Source: Larix kaempferi (taxonomy: Eukaryota > Streptophyta > Pinopsida > Pinales > Pinaceae). From it: DNA of 64,000 nt. A program made the position numbers and the translations under genes. Shown here piece by piece: positions 35,198-48,125 of this stretch. Under the pieces are notes generated by a model. That model ran no database searches, was not told the DNA's origin, and was given only the letters and a program-made list of their open reading frames with translations. The stretch covers positions 2,398,001 to 2,462,000 of the forward strand of contig BSBM01000597.1 in the NCBI GenBank assembly GCA_027924585.1. The letters are read 5' to 3'. Position 1 is the stretch's first letter, and every line of letters starts with the position of its first letter.

Positions 35198-36357
35198 TTT
35201 ACGCCTTTACCAATGTCACCACACCTTCTTGCACCGTAACCCTTCACACACATCAACTCTTGGTTTATACAAGGGCGCCACTCCTTCTCTTGTGCAAATC
35301 GGTGGTTCCTTTTAGGAACTTTATAGGTGACTTTCTTGACTGCAGGTTAACATGACCCCTACTCACACAAGGATGATACCTTCTCTTTTTACACATCTCT
35401 TCGGGCCTTTCCATCCCTTCTGGTAATATTTCACGTGAGCATCGAAAGGTTTCCAATTCCCACACAGTCTCCTTGCGTACCCTTCCTCACTTTGCCCTTT
35501 AATGTGCAGTATCAATCTGCATCTATGTAGGCTGACAACACAAGAAGGATAAGCAAGCTCATCAGTATTGCTGTTCAATTCTTAACCACATTCCATATCA
35601 TTCACTACCAAGTATTGAAACACCAGGAATGCGTCCATTCCCTTAGGGTGTAGTCAATATTGAAAACCCTATCATGACCTAGCACCAGAAAAGGTGTGCA
35701 CCCCCTTTCCGATGTGCGCCATGTAGGCCCTAATCATACTCAAGCAGTCTGCAATGATATAAATAAGATAGAGCATGCTCTTCATATTAACCCTAATAAT
35801 TTAGACATGAATTTTCTTGTCTAGGGTCACAGAATACTCATTCATTTTGCAGATATGTCTCACATGCCTTCTGGACATAGCTTTACCATCTCACTTTCAT
35901 GGTTTACCGACATGCGGTTTGGCTGAGACATTATCAATGGCGTTTTACCCGAAACCCATTTCCAAAGCATGGGATCCTTCCCATCTAGTTTGGCTTCTGT
36001 AGGCCATCACACATGGTCTTCCTGCAATGTGTCATCCTGGTACACTTCATCAAATAGCCAAACAGTCAGCAACATTTAGCAATAAGCTTCAAATATGATT
36101 GTTTCATAACCAATCAATAACATTAATAATTAAATTCAACATGAATTTTACAATTCTGCCTCCTACATAAATTGATTTGTTTAGCAATGAGGCTATCCTC
36201 ATATTGTTCGGCTCTTGTTCACGATAGATTCCAATCATCATGGGCTTATCCATACTTGCCATGCCCAGAGCAATCTACCTGAAATCTGAAACTTCAATCA
36301 ACCAAATGCTTTGTAAGTTTCTATGCATATAATAACTTCATTGCTGCCACAGTCAAC

Positions 36358-37010
36358 CCTTACCTTGCAAATGATAAAGGGTTATTCTTGCTTCCATGTT
36401 GGACGTGTACTGATGTAGCTGAAAAAACTATCTAAGTCTTAGCATCCAAGCTTGAACTTCTTGTCCTTATTTTATCATTTCGTCAACTTTTGAGGGCTTA
36501 AATCTCCTTAGTTCTCCTACTAGTTCATCTAAAGAAAAAATTCACTTCTTATAGCTTGCTAGATTTATTTTTGGACTACTATCTTAACTGCTTGATGAAT
36601 GTCTTCTTCTCTTTGCTACAAGGGCTGTACAATAATTTTGTGAAGAGGGTCTTATCCTAGAGTATGTTATCCTATTACTTCTGTCATTTGACCTTTGGTT
36701 TGCTCTTAAATTTTTTAGTTCATTCATAATTTTTTCTTGGATGTGGAAAATCTTTTCATTATCCTCTTTGCATTTATTTACCGAGTCTTCCAAGCTTAAA
36801 TGTTCACTACTTCTCTTATGGAAAAAATTTATTTCTCCTGTGGGGTCATAAGGTATATGTTCTTCTTCCATATTCACATACAATCTTCTTACTGTTTTTT
36901 GATCTATTATTACTACTACTGAAATTTTACTTGTTGAATATTCACTAGTCTGATCGAGGTTAAAATTTTAGTTCATTGACCATACTGCTTGCTCATTCAT
37001 CTAGTGGAAC
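36358..37010 (-). pseudogene. Ty3/gypsy element B, gag remnant (N-terminal part)
   Basis: The frame from about 37010 contains MEEEHIPYDPTGEINF (about 36870) and ends at a gag-core piece (NMEARITLYHLQGK at 36358-36400), homologous to gag of element A. The rest of gag and the protease are missing because the third LTR element occupies the next 5 kb. Frames are interrupted. Confidence 0.7.
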
Positions 37011-37305
37011 TGCAATGTGTTCATTACCAATTTGTTAGCATACTTATATAATTCAGAATCCTTCAAACTGTAAGCTAACTCTTCTAACTGAACAATGGCA
37101 ATAGAAGGGAGCTAGAAGGATCCTTTCAAGATCTTCTTCTTATTGGATAGACATCAAGTCCATAGGCATTCCTATGATTATATTAAATTAGCAAATTCAT
37201 TAACAAAATTGAGGTGTAAGATAAGTATATTTAGGTTACAACAGTTTTGACACACACATATATGAAACTATAGAGCGCCCAATAGCCATAGTGTTGGAAC
37301 CAATT

Positions 37306-37317
37306 GCTCTGATACCA
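37306..37317 (-). other. Primer binding site of gypsy element B
   Basis: TGGTATCAGAGC on the minus strand, two bases from the LTR end, is the usual complement of the initiator tRNA-Met 3' end. Confidence 0.8.
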
Positions 37318-37319
37318 CT

Positions 37320-40051
37320 TGTAATGTCCCAAGGGCCTAAATTAGGCCCAAGACCCTGTGATCTTAAGAAAAATCAGGCTTTATAAATTTAATTCACAAT
37401 GGAGTTCTTAAGGAAAATTTAAAAGAATTACAAATTGTGAAATTTCAATCTTGCGACACTTAGATTTTTAGCAGAACGGGTACATGTAAAGTAATAATCA
37501 GAACCTAATTAACATCTAAACTTCATCTATCAGATAAAAAACCTTTCATCCAATTTTAAACTCAGAAATCATTAATATTCAACATTTAAACAAACATTCT
37601 GCAACCTTTCTCACTATGACTAGTTTCAGTAAACTTAAGCAATTATTGGAGTACAATTCTTATACTGTTAATAAAACATAAGAAAAAAATATGGGAATGA
37701 TGGTTAATCCTTTCGATCATATTATACATGTCAAAATAAAACATTCATTCGCTACAACTACCACATCTTGCAGAAAATATACTTTTCAACTATATTTCCT
37801 TCTTTCAATCAGACCAAGAATTTAGCAGATGATTAGTGATTCATTATTTCAGATTTCTAATAGTCATTTTATTCAACATATCAGACCATATCAGATCTAA
37901 ATATATGATAATATTCATATTTACAACTATCTCTATTCTTAAAAAAAAACAGAATTTAACTAGTAAACTAAAATCTACTTTCAAAGAAAACTGTCAATCA
38001 AAGCAGTGTCCTGTCAAAGCCATGGGTTAAAATACATGGATGATATCCTCTCAAAATACGTAATATGGATCCAAAATTTAATATCCCCAAGCTGTAATAT
38101 GCACATTTTAACTCAACCCCTAACTCAGGAAATCTAAATTTCTCAAACTAGTTGTTTTTCTTCCAAACAAGGGACATGGAGACTGCTTGATTCCAACTGA
38201 ACCTAACACCTCTAGACCTCTTCGAATTATTCAAGGAGGGATTTTAGGGTCTTCTATAGACTAAGGAAATCCTACAACATCCTTATATAGACACCCAACT
38301 TCAACAATTGCACATTTTCTAGGTGCATCACACCTAGGTAGACTCCTTTGGCTAAACCAAAGGCTTCAAGGCAATAGCCCCATGACATATGTGGAACCCA
38401 ATTGATTCTTCTATAGAATTGGAAGTGGATGGTCTATCATGCAAGCTATGTATAAAAATCAGTTACATACACTACAAAATATACTCATATAAATCATATT
38501 TTAGAAAAAGGTTTCTTAGATCCATTAGACACAATGTAAACAATGAGCCATTTCATTAATATTTAACTAGTTTGAGTTTGTAAAATCTATTAAAGAGAAT
38601 AAAATATTAGATCTGAATATTTCCTTTGCAAATCAGAAATATACAGCCTCTAGGGATCGAATCCATCACGACAGAAAATTTATTACATAAAAATTTACTT
38701 ATCTTGACAAGAAGAGCAACTAAGACCGACAGAGCAACGTTCCACCTGGCCATTGGAACTGTCAAGCTAGATCTTACTTTGACAGTCCATGCCCAATATG
38801 AGGCCAAAAATTCAATAGGAAGGCATTTGAATCCATTCCCAAACTCTTCCTCCGATATTATATGTTCACAATGAATACCCCATCCTTGTACTTTCTTGTT
38901 AGTTTCTACATTGCCTATGGGAAGATGGCCTAACTCGCCATACCTATTTCTTGGATTCTTATGCAAGAAAACCTCAACTAGTAGGGCCAAAAGAAGCAAA
39001 GAAGAAGAATGAATAATATAGAATAAATCTATGGATGGGGGAGGATAAAAAGAGAAGAGAGGACCTGCAATCAAACACTTAGTCTTCAACCATGTCAAGA
39101 AAAAACACAGCCCTCTCTTGGAGCACTCAAAGCCAAAATGATGCATAAACACTTGTGAATTGTTTCCTCAAACAGAGAAATCAAGGCTTAGGTATGAAAG
39201 AGTTGGAATTACAACCACTCAATCCAACTAGGGTCAGAGAGAGGGGATAAAATCATCCTCAAGAAGGAAATTCAAATTCTAGAGAGAGGGACAAGTGGCC
39301 AACTCAAATTCATTTGTGGTTAAGTGGGCAAGTCAAATTCATGAAGGAAGACACGTTATTAAAGGAGTCACCCTTCTTGCAATAGATAAATGCAGTAGTT
39401 CCAAAAAACATAGGGGCAAAAATCATGGGAAAAACAAAATAGGGAAAGAGTCAGAAAAGGAGGGAGGGCACACTTCCTCATTAATGAAGGAAAAAATTGA
39501 GGATAAAAATCCAAGAAAAGCAAGGAGGGCGCACTTGTGCTTTGTGGAGGAAAAAATCAAGGAGTGGAAGCACAATTCAAGATCACAATTTACGAAAACT
39601 AGGAAGAGGGTGCCTTAGCTCATAAATTAGCCAAATAAAGCTCAAATTTAATCAAAATAAAAAAGCATCGTACATTATGGTCTAGCAAACTACTAGGAGT
39701 GAAAATAATAATAATGCACTAGGAAAATAACATTTTGTTACCCACAAAACTCTAGAGGGGGGTGTATTAGTGCAAGGGGTCCATCTAACAATGAAGTAGG
39801 TCTAGTAGTATCCCCACATACCAAAATAAACAGAATTAGGGTCCTGTGAGTAGTGTTAGGGTGAGCATCAACTCATAACCCCCAACCCCCTCACATGTGG
39901 AACCATGGCCCCCCATGCTCTTTTACTTTCCTTTATCGATCTAGTTTATTTAATTAGTTAACAATAAAAAAATGTCCAAATCATGGTCATGGCACCTAGT
40001 TCCTTAATGTTTAAATCATATGTCTAGGGGATTAACAATAGGGGTGTTACG
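37320..40051 (-). mobile_element. 2732-bp 5' LTR of gypsy element B
   Basis: On the plus strand it begins TGTAATGTCCC and ends GGGGTGTTACG, where the last A of the expected TTACA is G. It aligns with 24053-26823 over its whole length with many differences. Any TSD beyond 40051 cannot be tested because the partner end abuts element A. Confidence 0.8.
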
Positions 40052-41667
40052 GATTTGGAAAATGGTAATTACATAATTACTAAATATTTTTTATCACATG
40101 TTAAAATGATCAACGAATGCATTATGTTTATCGCATGTCTTTGATAAGTATATGTTCTAGGAACGAATGGATATGTAAATATGGAATATCTTATTGAGAT
40201 GATTTGCATAGTACATAGTACACAAATCTATAATGGAATATGTTATTGACATAAATTGCATAGTCTTATTGAAATGATTTACATAGTAAAAAAATGCTAG
40301 TGGTGTTGAAAAGGGGACAAGTATGAAAAATTATTACTTGGTGTAAGAAATTCAATGCTTAAAATTATGATTGTAATATATATATATATATATACTAACT
40401 TATTTTGAACCAGCTATAGGTAATAAGACTTGATTATGGTAGTGTGAATAAAACAAAAGTCGGGGCGAAGATCTCATGACTGAGCACAGATCTTGCACTC
40501 ATGAAACCTAAAATGGTATTAAGGTTGAAGCATGAATTAATATGATATTGTCAATATAGTAAAGTATCTCACCTACCAACATAAGCTTGAGGTGTGGCAC
40601 CCTACCTAACGAACGAATCGAATAGGATGACATGTATAACATAACATTATTAACAAACAAATTTAAAGGCAGACCATGAGGTGTTGTCGGAGGAAAATTC
40701 CTCAGGTCATGGAAAGGTTCATTTGGATTCTATTGAGTGCTTAGTATCTATGAAAATAAATTTGGATGGAAATGTTGGAATGTGTGGAGTGGTTGATATT
40801 TAATATAGAATCCACAAAGCTGGTAAAAAACCTTTTGACCAATCTGTAGTAAAAGTTAAAAATTTGCTAACAATAAGAACATAAAAATAATGCTTCCCCG
40901 TAAGGTAATAATTAATGAAGGCTGAAATATAGGCTATAAATGTTTCCATGTATAAATCAGGAGGCCTAGATGAAAGATGGAGATTTCGTCAAGAGATGAC
41001 CCTCATATGTTGAATGTGATAAAGACTTCCAGCAGAAGTATGTAAACTATGAGGAGTTATGTACAAGGAATGGTGGTCCCGACAAGAGATGACCGTCATA
41101 TGTTGAATGTGATAAAGGATTCCATAAGAAGTATGTATACAATGAGGAGGCTTGTACGAGGACTGGTGGTCCCTACAAGAGATGACCCTCATGTGTGTGT
41201 TAAAAGTGGTAGAACTTTTGGGAGTACTTGAGAATTCCTTTGTGAACACTCTAAGATTACTTTGGAATAAGTACTTCCATATGTGAGGTCTGGGTTTGAT
41301 TATTGTTTAATGGGAACTTTATGTGTCATGGAAAGAATGCATGGGTATTATGTCCTTGATTATGTTCATGCTTATAATTTGCATATAATTTATGATATCG
41401 GCAGGTATTGTAGGTGCAATGAAGGATGAAATGAATGCAATGTTAGGTTGTAATGCCTTGGGGTTGTTCGCCCATAAATGAATAGTATGTTATATGCAAA
41501 CTATGTTATTTGTATGACATGATAAAGCTTTATGAGTAAATATGAATCTAAGGAGTTTCTACTGGAAGGTAGAAACAGAATGTTGAAAGTACAAATGATC
41601 CAAAGAAAACTATTGCTTATTTTTATATTTCCTTCCCCTTTGATTTTAAGTAATCAATATCTACAGT
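40052..41667. other. AT-rich flank between gypsy B and LINE copy 2
   Basis: No gene is seen. Bases 40370-40530 match 60-240 at the window start, and an (AT)n run lies at 40375-40394. A 93-bp tandem repeat sits at 40987-41195. The remainder has no recognised content. Confidence 0.5.
40987..41195. repeat. 93-bp minisatellite, about 2.2 copies
   Basis: AAGAGATGACC starts at 40991, 41084 and 41177, exactly 93 bp apart, with CATATGTTGAATGTGATAAA in the first two units. The period is 31 codons, so the unit leaves a frame open on each strand (41049-41231 plus, 40989-41249 minus). These ORFs look like by-products of the repeat. Confidence 0.85.
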
Positions 41668-44600
41668 TCATATTCTTTCACATCAAGATCTTCATAATTG
41701 ATATTAAGATGCATACTTGAATATTGTTTGCATGTGAGTTGTTAGAATATGAGGATAAGTCTTGTATGCACAAGTAGCAAAGGTTTATATTATTGTCCAA
41801 TAAATGATTATTATTGTTACAAAGGAAAATAAGGTCTTTATTGTATGAGTATGAAATCATAGTTTAAAGTTATGAAACGTTGATGTTTTGACCCTGTTAG
41901 GAATAATGTCTTATCTAGTTTACATTTGAAATAAAAAAAATTATACCCCGTACCCTGATTGGATAATGAGGGTGTTGGGTATGTTACGTAGATGGTCTTC
42001 ATGCTCCTACATCGAGCGGTCTCCACTTTTGAGGGTCTAGTTCAAATGGGTAAGGAACATTTAAAAACCTTTTTAAGGCTCAGTAGGGGTCTTCAATTAT
42101 GGAAATTATCAGAATCGCACAACTATTTCTGATTTTTTTCAATGAAGATGACAACAAAGAATCAATGGTTGATATTAATGCTAAGAAACTATTAGAGGTT
42201 CTCCATGGTTTCCAGAAGAACAAGAGCCAAGTCCTAGATGTATGGCCTATGGATCTGGAGTTGTATAAGATTATAGGTGTTGACTTATTACATGTGGTGG
42301 AAGGAGCTTGTATCGAGGGAAGGATACATGATTCCTTCCACTTAAAATTAATTGCTCTCATCCCAAAAAAGGATAATCCTTCCTCCTTTGATGATTTTAG
42401 ACTGATCTCCCTCTACAACGGTATCTACAAAGTGATAGATAAAATCATTGCAAAATGTATCAAGATAATCCTTTCCAAATCTATTTCTAGTGAACAATTT
42501 GGTTTTATGTAAGGGAGGTAGATCCATGAAGAGGTCGGGGTATCTCATGAAGGGATACATAGCATCAAAATTTAAAACTAAAAAGGATATTTCCTCAAAA
42601 ATTAGTTATCAAAGGCCTATGATTGGGTTATCTTCCTATATATTTGACTCTCATTAACACATCTAGGATTTGAGGTGCCTTTCATCAATTGGGTAATGAG
42701 TTGTATCACCATATTTTCTTTCGTGGTTTTGATTAATGGCTCATCCTCTCCCTTCTTCATAGAGGGAAGGGATCTTCTCAAAGGATTCCCTCTCTCCCCT
42801 CTCCTCTTTCTGCTGGTGGAAGAAGGTATACGTCATGCATTGGCTAAAGCAAAAATAATAGATGGGTTCGAAAGTATCCATATCTCTCAAGCTCTATACA
42901 TTTCTCATACGATTTTTGTAGATAATATTTTAATTTTATGTGATGGCATACAAACTGGTAGACATCCTTGATTTATTTAGATGAGCCACATGTATGGAAA
43001 TCAATGATAATAAATATTCTCTTTCCTGCTTAAACTTGGAAGAGAGTGAGCAGAAACATTATCACTCTCTATTCCCCTTCTCTTAGGTTGACTTTGATTT
43101 GGGCTTAAAATATATGGGATTCCATCTAAAACCCAACAATTATAAGAAAAGGAATAGAAGTGGTTAATTGCAAAGCTTGAAAAGTTTTGCACATGTGGAG
43201 TCATGAATAGCTCTCGATGGCTGGCACGTTGGTACTAATTAAATCAGTCCTAGAGGAAATCCTCGTCTATTGGATGTCACTAGCTTGGATTCCAAAAGGC
43301 TTGTTGGAAAAAGTAAGGCAGTTATGTTTTAGATTTATTTGGATGGGCCACAAAGATCATCATGTCATGCAATGGGTTAGATGGGAGTGGATAGCTCTCC
43401 CAAAAGCTCTTGGCAGATGGGGATTAAAAAATAATTTTCTTTTTTCAAAAGCACTGGTTGTAAAATGTGTGTGGATACTATTGACTACTAAGAGCATTTG
43501 GAATTCATTGGTTGAACATAAGTATATTGCACCACATTCCCTTGATGAATGGATATGATCACCTACTAAGAATTTTTAGGATATCTCATCATTTAGTATG
43601 TACTTTGCATGCATGCATGCATTCGCATGCTGCCCAGTCACCAGTTTGATGCCTCCAGCACCTAGTCCCTAGTCTGCTAGCACCCAGGAGCTTCCTTCCA
43701 CTTAGTTTTAGCCCTCCTATTTCTTAGTGTTCCCAACATGCACCTACCACCTGAGAGGGGCGCCTTTTCTCACCTACCAGTCCAGTTCACTCCAGTTAGC
43801 TAGTTGTCTTTCCTTGATTTGAGGCTAGACTGACTCCTAACTGCTGTTACTACTCCGATGGACCTCCGATGAGACTTAAATACCTATTCTGATTCCAGTT
43901 AACTCCTCATGCACCCTCCACTGAGCCTCCTTCCCTACATTAGTTCCATTACCATCAATTACACTTATTACACTCAGCTAGACTTAGTTTGAAACCTGGC
44001 TGACAGTTACTTGTGCATTTATGACCACCATTGATTGATGATGAGGACTCCTAGTTGGAGCCAAGCTATGCCATGCAGTATATTCGAATGACCTCCTTGG
44101 CTAATTCGAATTGCTCACTCATTGTGACAGTATTGTATTGTAATTCAACTATTCTGGATTATAGAGCACTAATGCATCTTTCTTGCACATTTTTTACTCC
44201 AATTTGTTTTACATCATTGTGATTGATATTCTTGTTCAATAGATCTGTTGTGAATTTTACAAGACTCAGGCTAATATCTCTATTATGTGGAAAGTTTTAG
44301 TTCGGTCCTTTAATGCCATTGGAGATGGTCTAGCTTGGCATATTCACAAAAAAAAAATATGAGAATAGGATCGGACCCTTGCGTTGACACTAGTCAGAAG
44401 TGCATTTTACCCCAAACATCCTCTACTCTTTACAAGAGTGAGGTATCTTAATTCTATATCAGGTGGAATATCTTATAACCATGACCTTCTGGAATCAAGG
44501 ATGGATGTTGGCTCACTCTTTGGGGATGGAAGATCCAGACATAGAGGTTTGGTACTCCTACACAAAATCTCTTAAGGATTCTCATATCGGAATTACTGAG

Positions 44601-46450
44601 AAAAATGACAAGTTGATTTAGAATCATTCTCCTTCTTATGCATATACTCCCAAATTGGGTTACATGCAGCTAAATGTAGAAAACCATCATAGAGAAATGT
44701 TCTAGTGGTGGAAGAAGCTATGGAAACTAAAATGTATAGCTAAATCAGGGCTCCTTATGTGGAGCATTTTGGAAAATAAAGTTATGATGTGGGACATTCT
44801 ACAAAAGAGAAGAATAGAAGGTCCTGGCTAGTGTCCTTTATGTAAAAATTATAGAGAATCTGTGATACATCTGTTTATGCTCTGTCCTTTCATCAAATTT
44901 GTTTTGAAGGAGGTTTTGAGATCCATGGGATTTGATTGCATTGGGAAGGGGGTCAGTGGAATTAGCATTTCAAAGTTGGCTCCAAAATCCATCGAATCGA
45001 TCAATCAAAGCATTTCCTCTCATTATAGATTGGGATCTTTGGATTGCCAGAAATAAGTCCATTTTTCACGATAAACATACATGCCGAGAAGTGATCATTG
45101 TTGATAGTATTTGAATCCTATCCTTCTATCTGTATGAAAATGGGTTAAGAGAACGTGCTTCATTCATGAGGAATCAAGTAACAAGACAATCCCATGGGTC
45201 TTCTTTAATGGTGCCCAGGGTATTTTTAAGGATTCTAATATTATACTTAAGTTTAGTATCATAGGCGATTATTTTGGATTGAAAAAAACATGTATAGATA
45301 TAGATAGGCGAATATTAAATATGAAACATACAATTTACTACTCAAATGTGTAAATTTTGGTGAATATTATGATAAAAAAACATATTTAATGTAAATATAG
45401 GCCATATTAGAGACTAAAAATGACCAAATCGTGAATTTATTTTTTGAAAAATAGTCCAAAAAATAGACAATTGGCAAAATTTTGCCAGTAATGGTGCCTC
45501 CAAGAGAAATCAAACCAAATGTGGTGGAAGGGGAGTTTTTTATCTATGAGATTCCCATTAATTTAAAACAAATTGTTGATTTGGGAAAGTTCAGACAACT
45601 ATGTTGAACTCCTTCCATTCAAAATTCTCTCTCTTTGCTTAGGAAAAAGGATGCTGAAACTTACAATTTTTTGGAATTCAATGCTGGTTATAAACGGGAT
45701 AAAAGGAGGTCAAAGATGATAAAAAATGTCATAATAATCACTTCGCACCTCTTTTGGATGATGTTCCTCATGTCATTTCCTGTTTTGATAATATATTGTG
45801 TTTGCATATATGCACGGAACGAAATTAGGTTGTGAACGCCTGATCTAAAGAGGGCTTTCACCTAGAGAAAGAGCCATTCCACATCTCAATACGAAAAAGG
45901 CTGTCTCTCACACAACTATCATCGGCCTTTTATAGAAGGCCCCGGGCTTCTTGCTTCTGGAAGAAACATCTAATTCTTCTTATAGTCTTTTTTTGGAGGG
46001 ATGAATCCATTTTCATTTATGTTGTAGATGATGGATAGTTAATATATGGTTCGATCCTTGGAATTATGTATAAAAGAAAGAATGTTAACAGTTATTTTGC
46101 ACAAGATATATTTTTTTTTGCTTTCAACGGTTGTCTCTCACACTACTATCATCGACCTTTTATAAAAGGCCCGGGTCTTCTCTTATGGAACAAACATCTA
46201 ATAATATTATCTTCCAAAATTAAGGCTATTTATCTTTTTAAACTTAAAGAATTTGCATGCATAAATAACACGGCTGTTCACAGCTTAATGATAGTTAAGC
46301 ACCGCAAATCGAGAACCAACACAAACGCAGAAAACCGCAGAACTAGATAATATAAATGGCGGGACACTTGGCGTTATCACCCCACCTCCCGCGCTGTGTC
46401 ACTTGGATAGATTCTGCTATTGAAGTTGATGGGAAGTCAACGTTTCTAAG
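41668..46450 (+). pseudogene. LINE copy 2, decayed
   Basis: This is homologous to 2665-6420. RT N-terminal part (42099-42512) has LIALIPKKDNPSSFDDFR and EQFGF; RT palm (42675-42960) has SPLLFLLVEEGI and IFVDNILIL where FADD is expected. The thumb (43217-43558) has GTLVLIKS and VYWMSLAWIPKG. After the 43571-44262 insertion the post-RT part resumes (44272-44700), then zf-RVT (44700-44900) and an RNase H-side end with LIIDWDLWIARNKSIF (about 45020). Stops and frameshifts are frequent. The 3' part keeps sequence deleted from copy 1, including a local duplication of a CTCTCACAC...AACATCTAAT phrase (45898-45990 and 46120-46215). Confidence 0.8.
43571..44262. mobile_element. About 692-bp insertion of unknown class in LINE copy 2
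   Basis: LINE copy 1 is continuous here (CACCTACTAAAACCCAAGC), whereas copy 2 is split between CACCTACTAAG and AAGACTCAGGC. The insert is non-coding and begins AATTTTTAGG with a GCATGCATGCATGCATTC run soon after. Only AAG could be a TSD. No LTR, poly(A) or clear inverted ends are visible. Confidence 0.6.
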
Positions 46451-46470
46451 CCATCTACGTTTTACGACAG

Positions 46471-46639
46471 GGCGAGCACTAAGCAGCCTGCTACGCAGCA
46501 TTGAATGATGCGGCTGATGCTGTGCTCGCCGTTTGAATGCTGCGGTTGCTGCTGTGCTCGCCGTTTTATCTCAAGCAGCATTAGATCTAATGGCGAGCAC
46601 AACAGCAGCGGCAGCATTCAATGCTGCGTAGCAGGCTCC
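46471..46639. mobile_element. Foldback (hairpin) element, left part
   Basis: It starts GGCGAGCACTAAGCAGCC. The first 36 bp are the inverted complement (one mismatch) of the element end, rebuilt across the nested insertion from 46616-46639 and 59715-59726 (GTGCTCGCC). Inner sequence around GTGCTCGCCGTTT and GGCGAGCACAACAGCAGC extends the pairing to about 75 bp per arm. The uninterrupted element would be 181 bp with no coding capacity. No clear TSD is visible. Confidence 0.7.
46635..46639. repeat. TSD of the 2.67-kb LTR element, left copy (GCTCC)
   Basis: GCTCC directly precedes the LTR at 46640 and is repeated at 59710-59714. Both copies sit inside the foldback arm. Confidence 0.85.
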
Positions 46640-46857
46640 AGTTAAGAATCGAGAAGAGGAGGAAGTGCAGAGCCAAAGGCTCGCACACACACAGGAATGG
46701 TGTAAACCAATTCGATTAACAAATGATAAATGATTACAATATATAGGTAACAATACTAACTCTCAGATCCATGATATGTGGATCTCAAACTTATCCAAAC
46801 CAAACATAGACAATACAACTCAACACAATTCCTAGCATTTCTACATTATCTCTAACA
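46640..46857 (-). repeat. 3' LTR (218 bp) of the non-autonomous LTR element
   Basis: Same length as, and by eye the same sequence as, 59492-59709; bounded by GCTCC outside and a purine tract inside. Confidence 0.9.
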
Positions 46858-46938
46858 TCCTCCCTTAATGTAGAAATGGATCAAAATAAAATATGCCTGT
46901 AGTTCCAGGCTTACAAATCAGCAAAGCAATTTAACATT

Positions 46939-47396
46939 TTAATCATCTATGTTTGCTAAGACCTCTAACTCTACAGTCCTCCACTTCATCTTCACTTTTC
47001 TTGCTGCGAGATAATATTTGTTTTTCTTTTTGCGTTTCCTGATTGAGAATTTGAAGTCTTCAATGTTCATTATGAAATTTGATTGAGCATCTGCTGTCCT
47101 GAATCTTCCTTGTGCTTCTGCAAATTCTGCGAACTTTTCACTGATAATTGTCCTCCATGCTCGGTTACAATCAGCTATGTGCAGTGTAGTGGAAATCTGC
47201 AACAAAATCTCTTCAGCATCTGCAAACCTGATACATTCTACATCACAAACACAGTCAACATTCTTTGGCTTTTCAAGCTAGTCTTCAAGAAACTTTAGTT
47301 CTGCATCAAAGTCAATTTGATTTGCTTCAGCGAATGTAATAGTGGAGACCGATGGAACTAAATCGATGAGCATCTCATCAAATGTATTTAAGTTCT
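46939..47396 (-). pseudogene. Unknown ORF, 3' half (split by the 10.4-kb insertion)
   Basis: This continues in frame from 57795 when the insertion and one GTTCT are removed. It has one in-frame TAG at 47278-47280 and then runs to a stop at 46939. The encoded part is acidic at first, then ends in a very basic segment (FSIRKRKKKNKYY) and an acidic tail. No family is recognised. It could be a captured host exon or an element-specific protein. It ends about 80 bp before the purine tract and 3' LTR. Confidence 0.5.
47392..47396. repeat. TSD of the gypsy-like element, left copy (GTTCT)
   Basis: GTTCT directly precedes the LTR at 47397 and recurs at 57790-57794. Confidence 0.9.
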
Positions 47397-48121
47397 TGTT
47401 AACACCTAAAAAGTGCTCACTAGCTCATTCCCTTACTCACATGACCCATTTGTCCACTTTTCCACCATCTGAGCCTCTGAAACCAACAAAAGGTCACCAA
47501 AAGACCTTAGTACACCCCTTTTTCCATTAAAAAAGATTATTTTTCCAAGAAAATCATAAAAAACCCTCAAAAAGGGTCCAAATTCCCAAAAATATTAAAA
47601 AGGGAATTAAAATATTATTTTTATTCAAAAAAGGAAAAAGGAGGGAAAATTACCTAAACCATGTTGGTCAATACCATTGGTTTCCACAAAACCACAAATG
47701 GTATTCCTCACCACCAAAACCTATAAAAAGGTGGTAGGGGCTCCTCATTTCACATCCTTCCATTATCTCATCCTTATGCTGCTGAAATCTCCCATGAGCA
47801 CTTTTAGCCATTGAAGCAACCTTGGAGAAAGAGACCTATTGGAGTTTGGAGCTACTCATCTTGGGAGTTGCTCAACATCAACCTTCACCATTGAAGGTAA
47901 TATCGCAAGCACTTGCTTGCCCCCCCACTTTTCAATACAAAATTTATTTCTTATGTTTCTTGTTCTTGATTTTGAAATATTTACATTATTTGCTTAGATT
48001 CTTGTTTAGATCCATGAAAAGTATTGTTTATTTAGTTTATTGTTTTTATTTCTATTGAAACTGCTACTACTAGTTAGTAGGTGCCCATAGCACTAAGCTT
48101 GGTTGCAAAACCGAGCCAACA
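47397..48121 (+). repeat. 5' LTR (725 bp) of the gypsy-like element
   Basis: It starts TGTTAACACC and ends GAGCCAACA. A TATA box, CTATAAAAAG, lies at 47721-47730, placing transcription start near 47755. Confidence 0.95.
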
Positions 48122-48125
48122 GTTT

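Larger units (their letters stand above)
33345..36357 (-). other. Leader or flank of the third LTR element, no gene seen
   Basis: About 3 kb separates the gag-like ORF from gypsy B gag, which resumes at 36358. I see no protein match. It contains a roughly 40-bp repeat (34455-34615) and a 58-bp repeat (35024-35197). The right junction with gypsy B (CCCTTACCTTGC, about 36358) shows neither an LTR end nor a copy of the GGTAT that flanks the left LTR. The third element is therefore truncated or rearranged on its 5' side. Confidence 0.4.
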
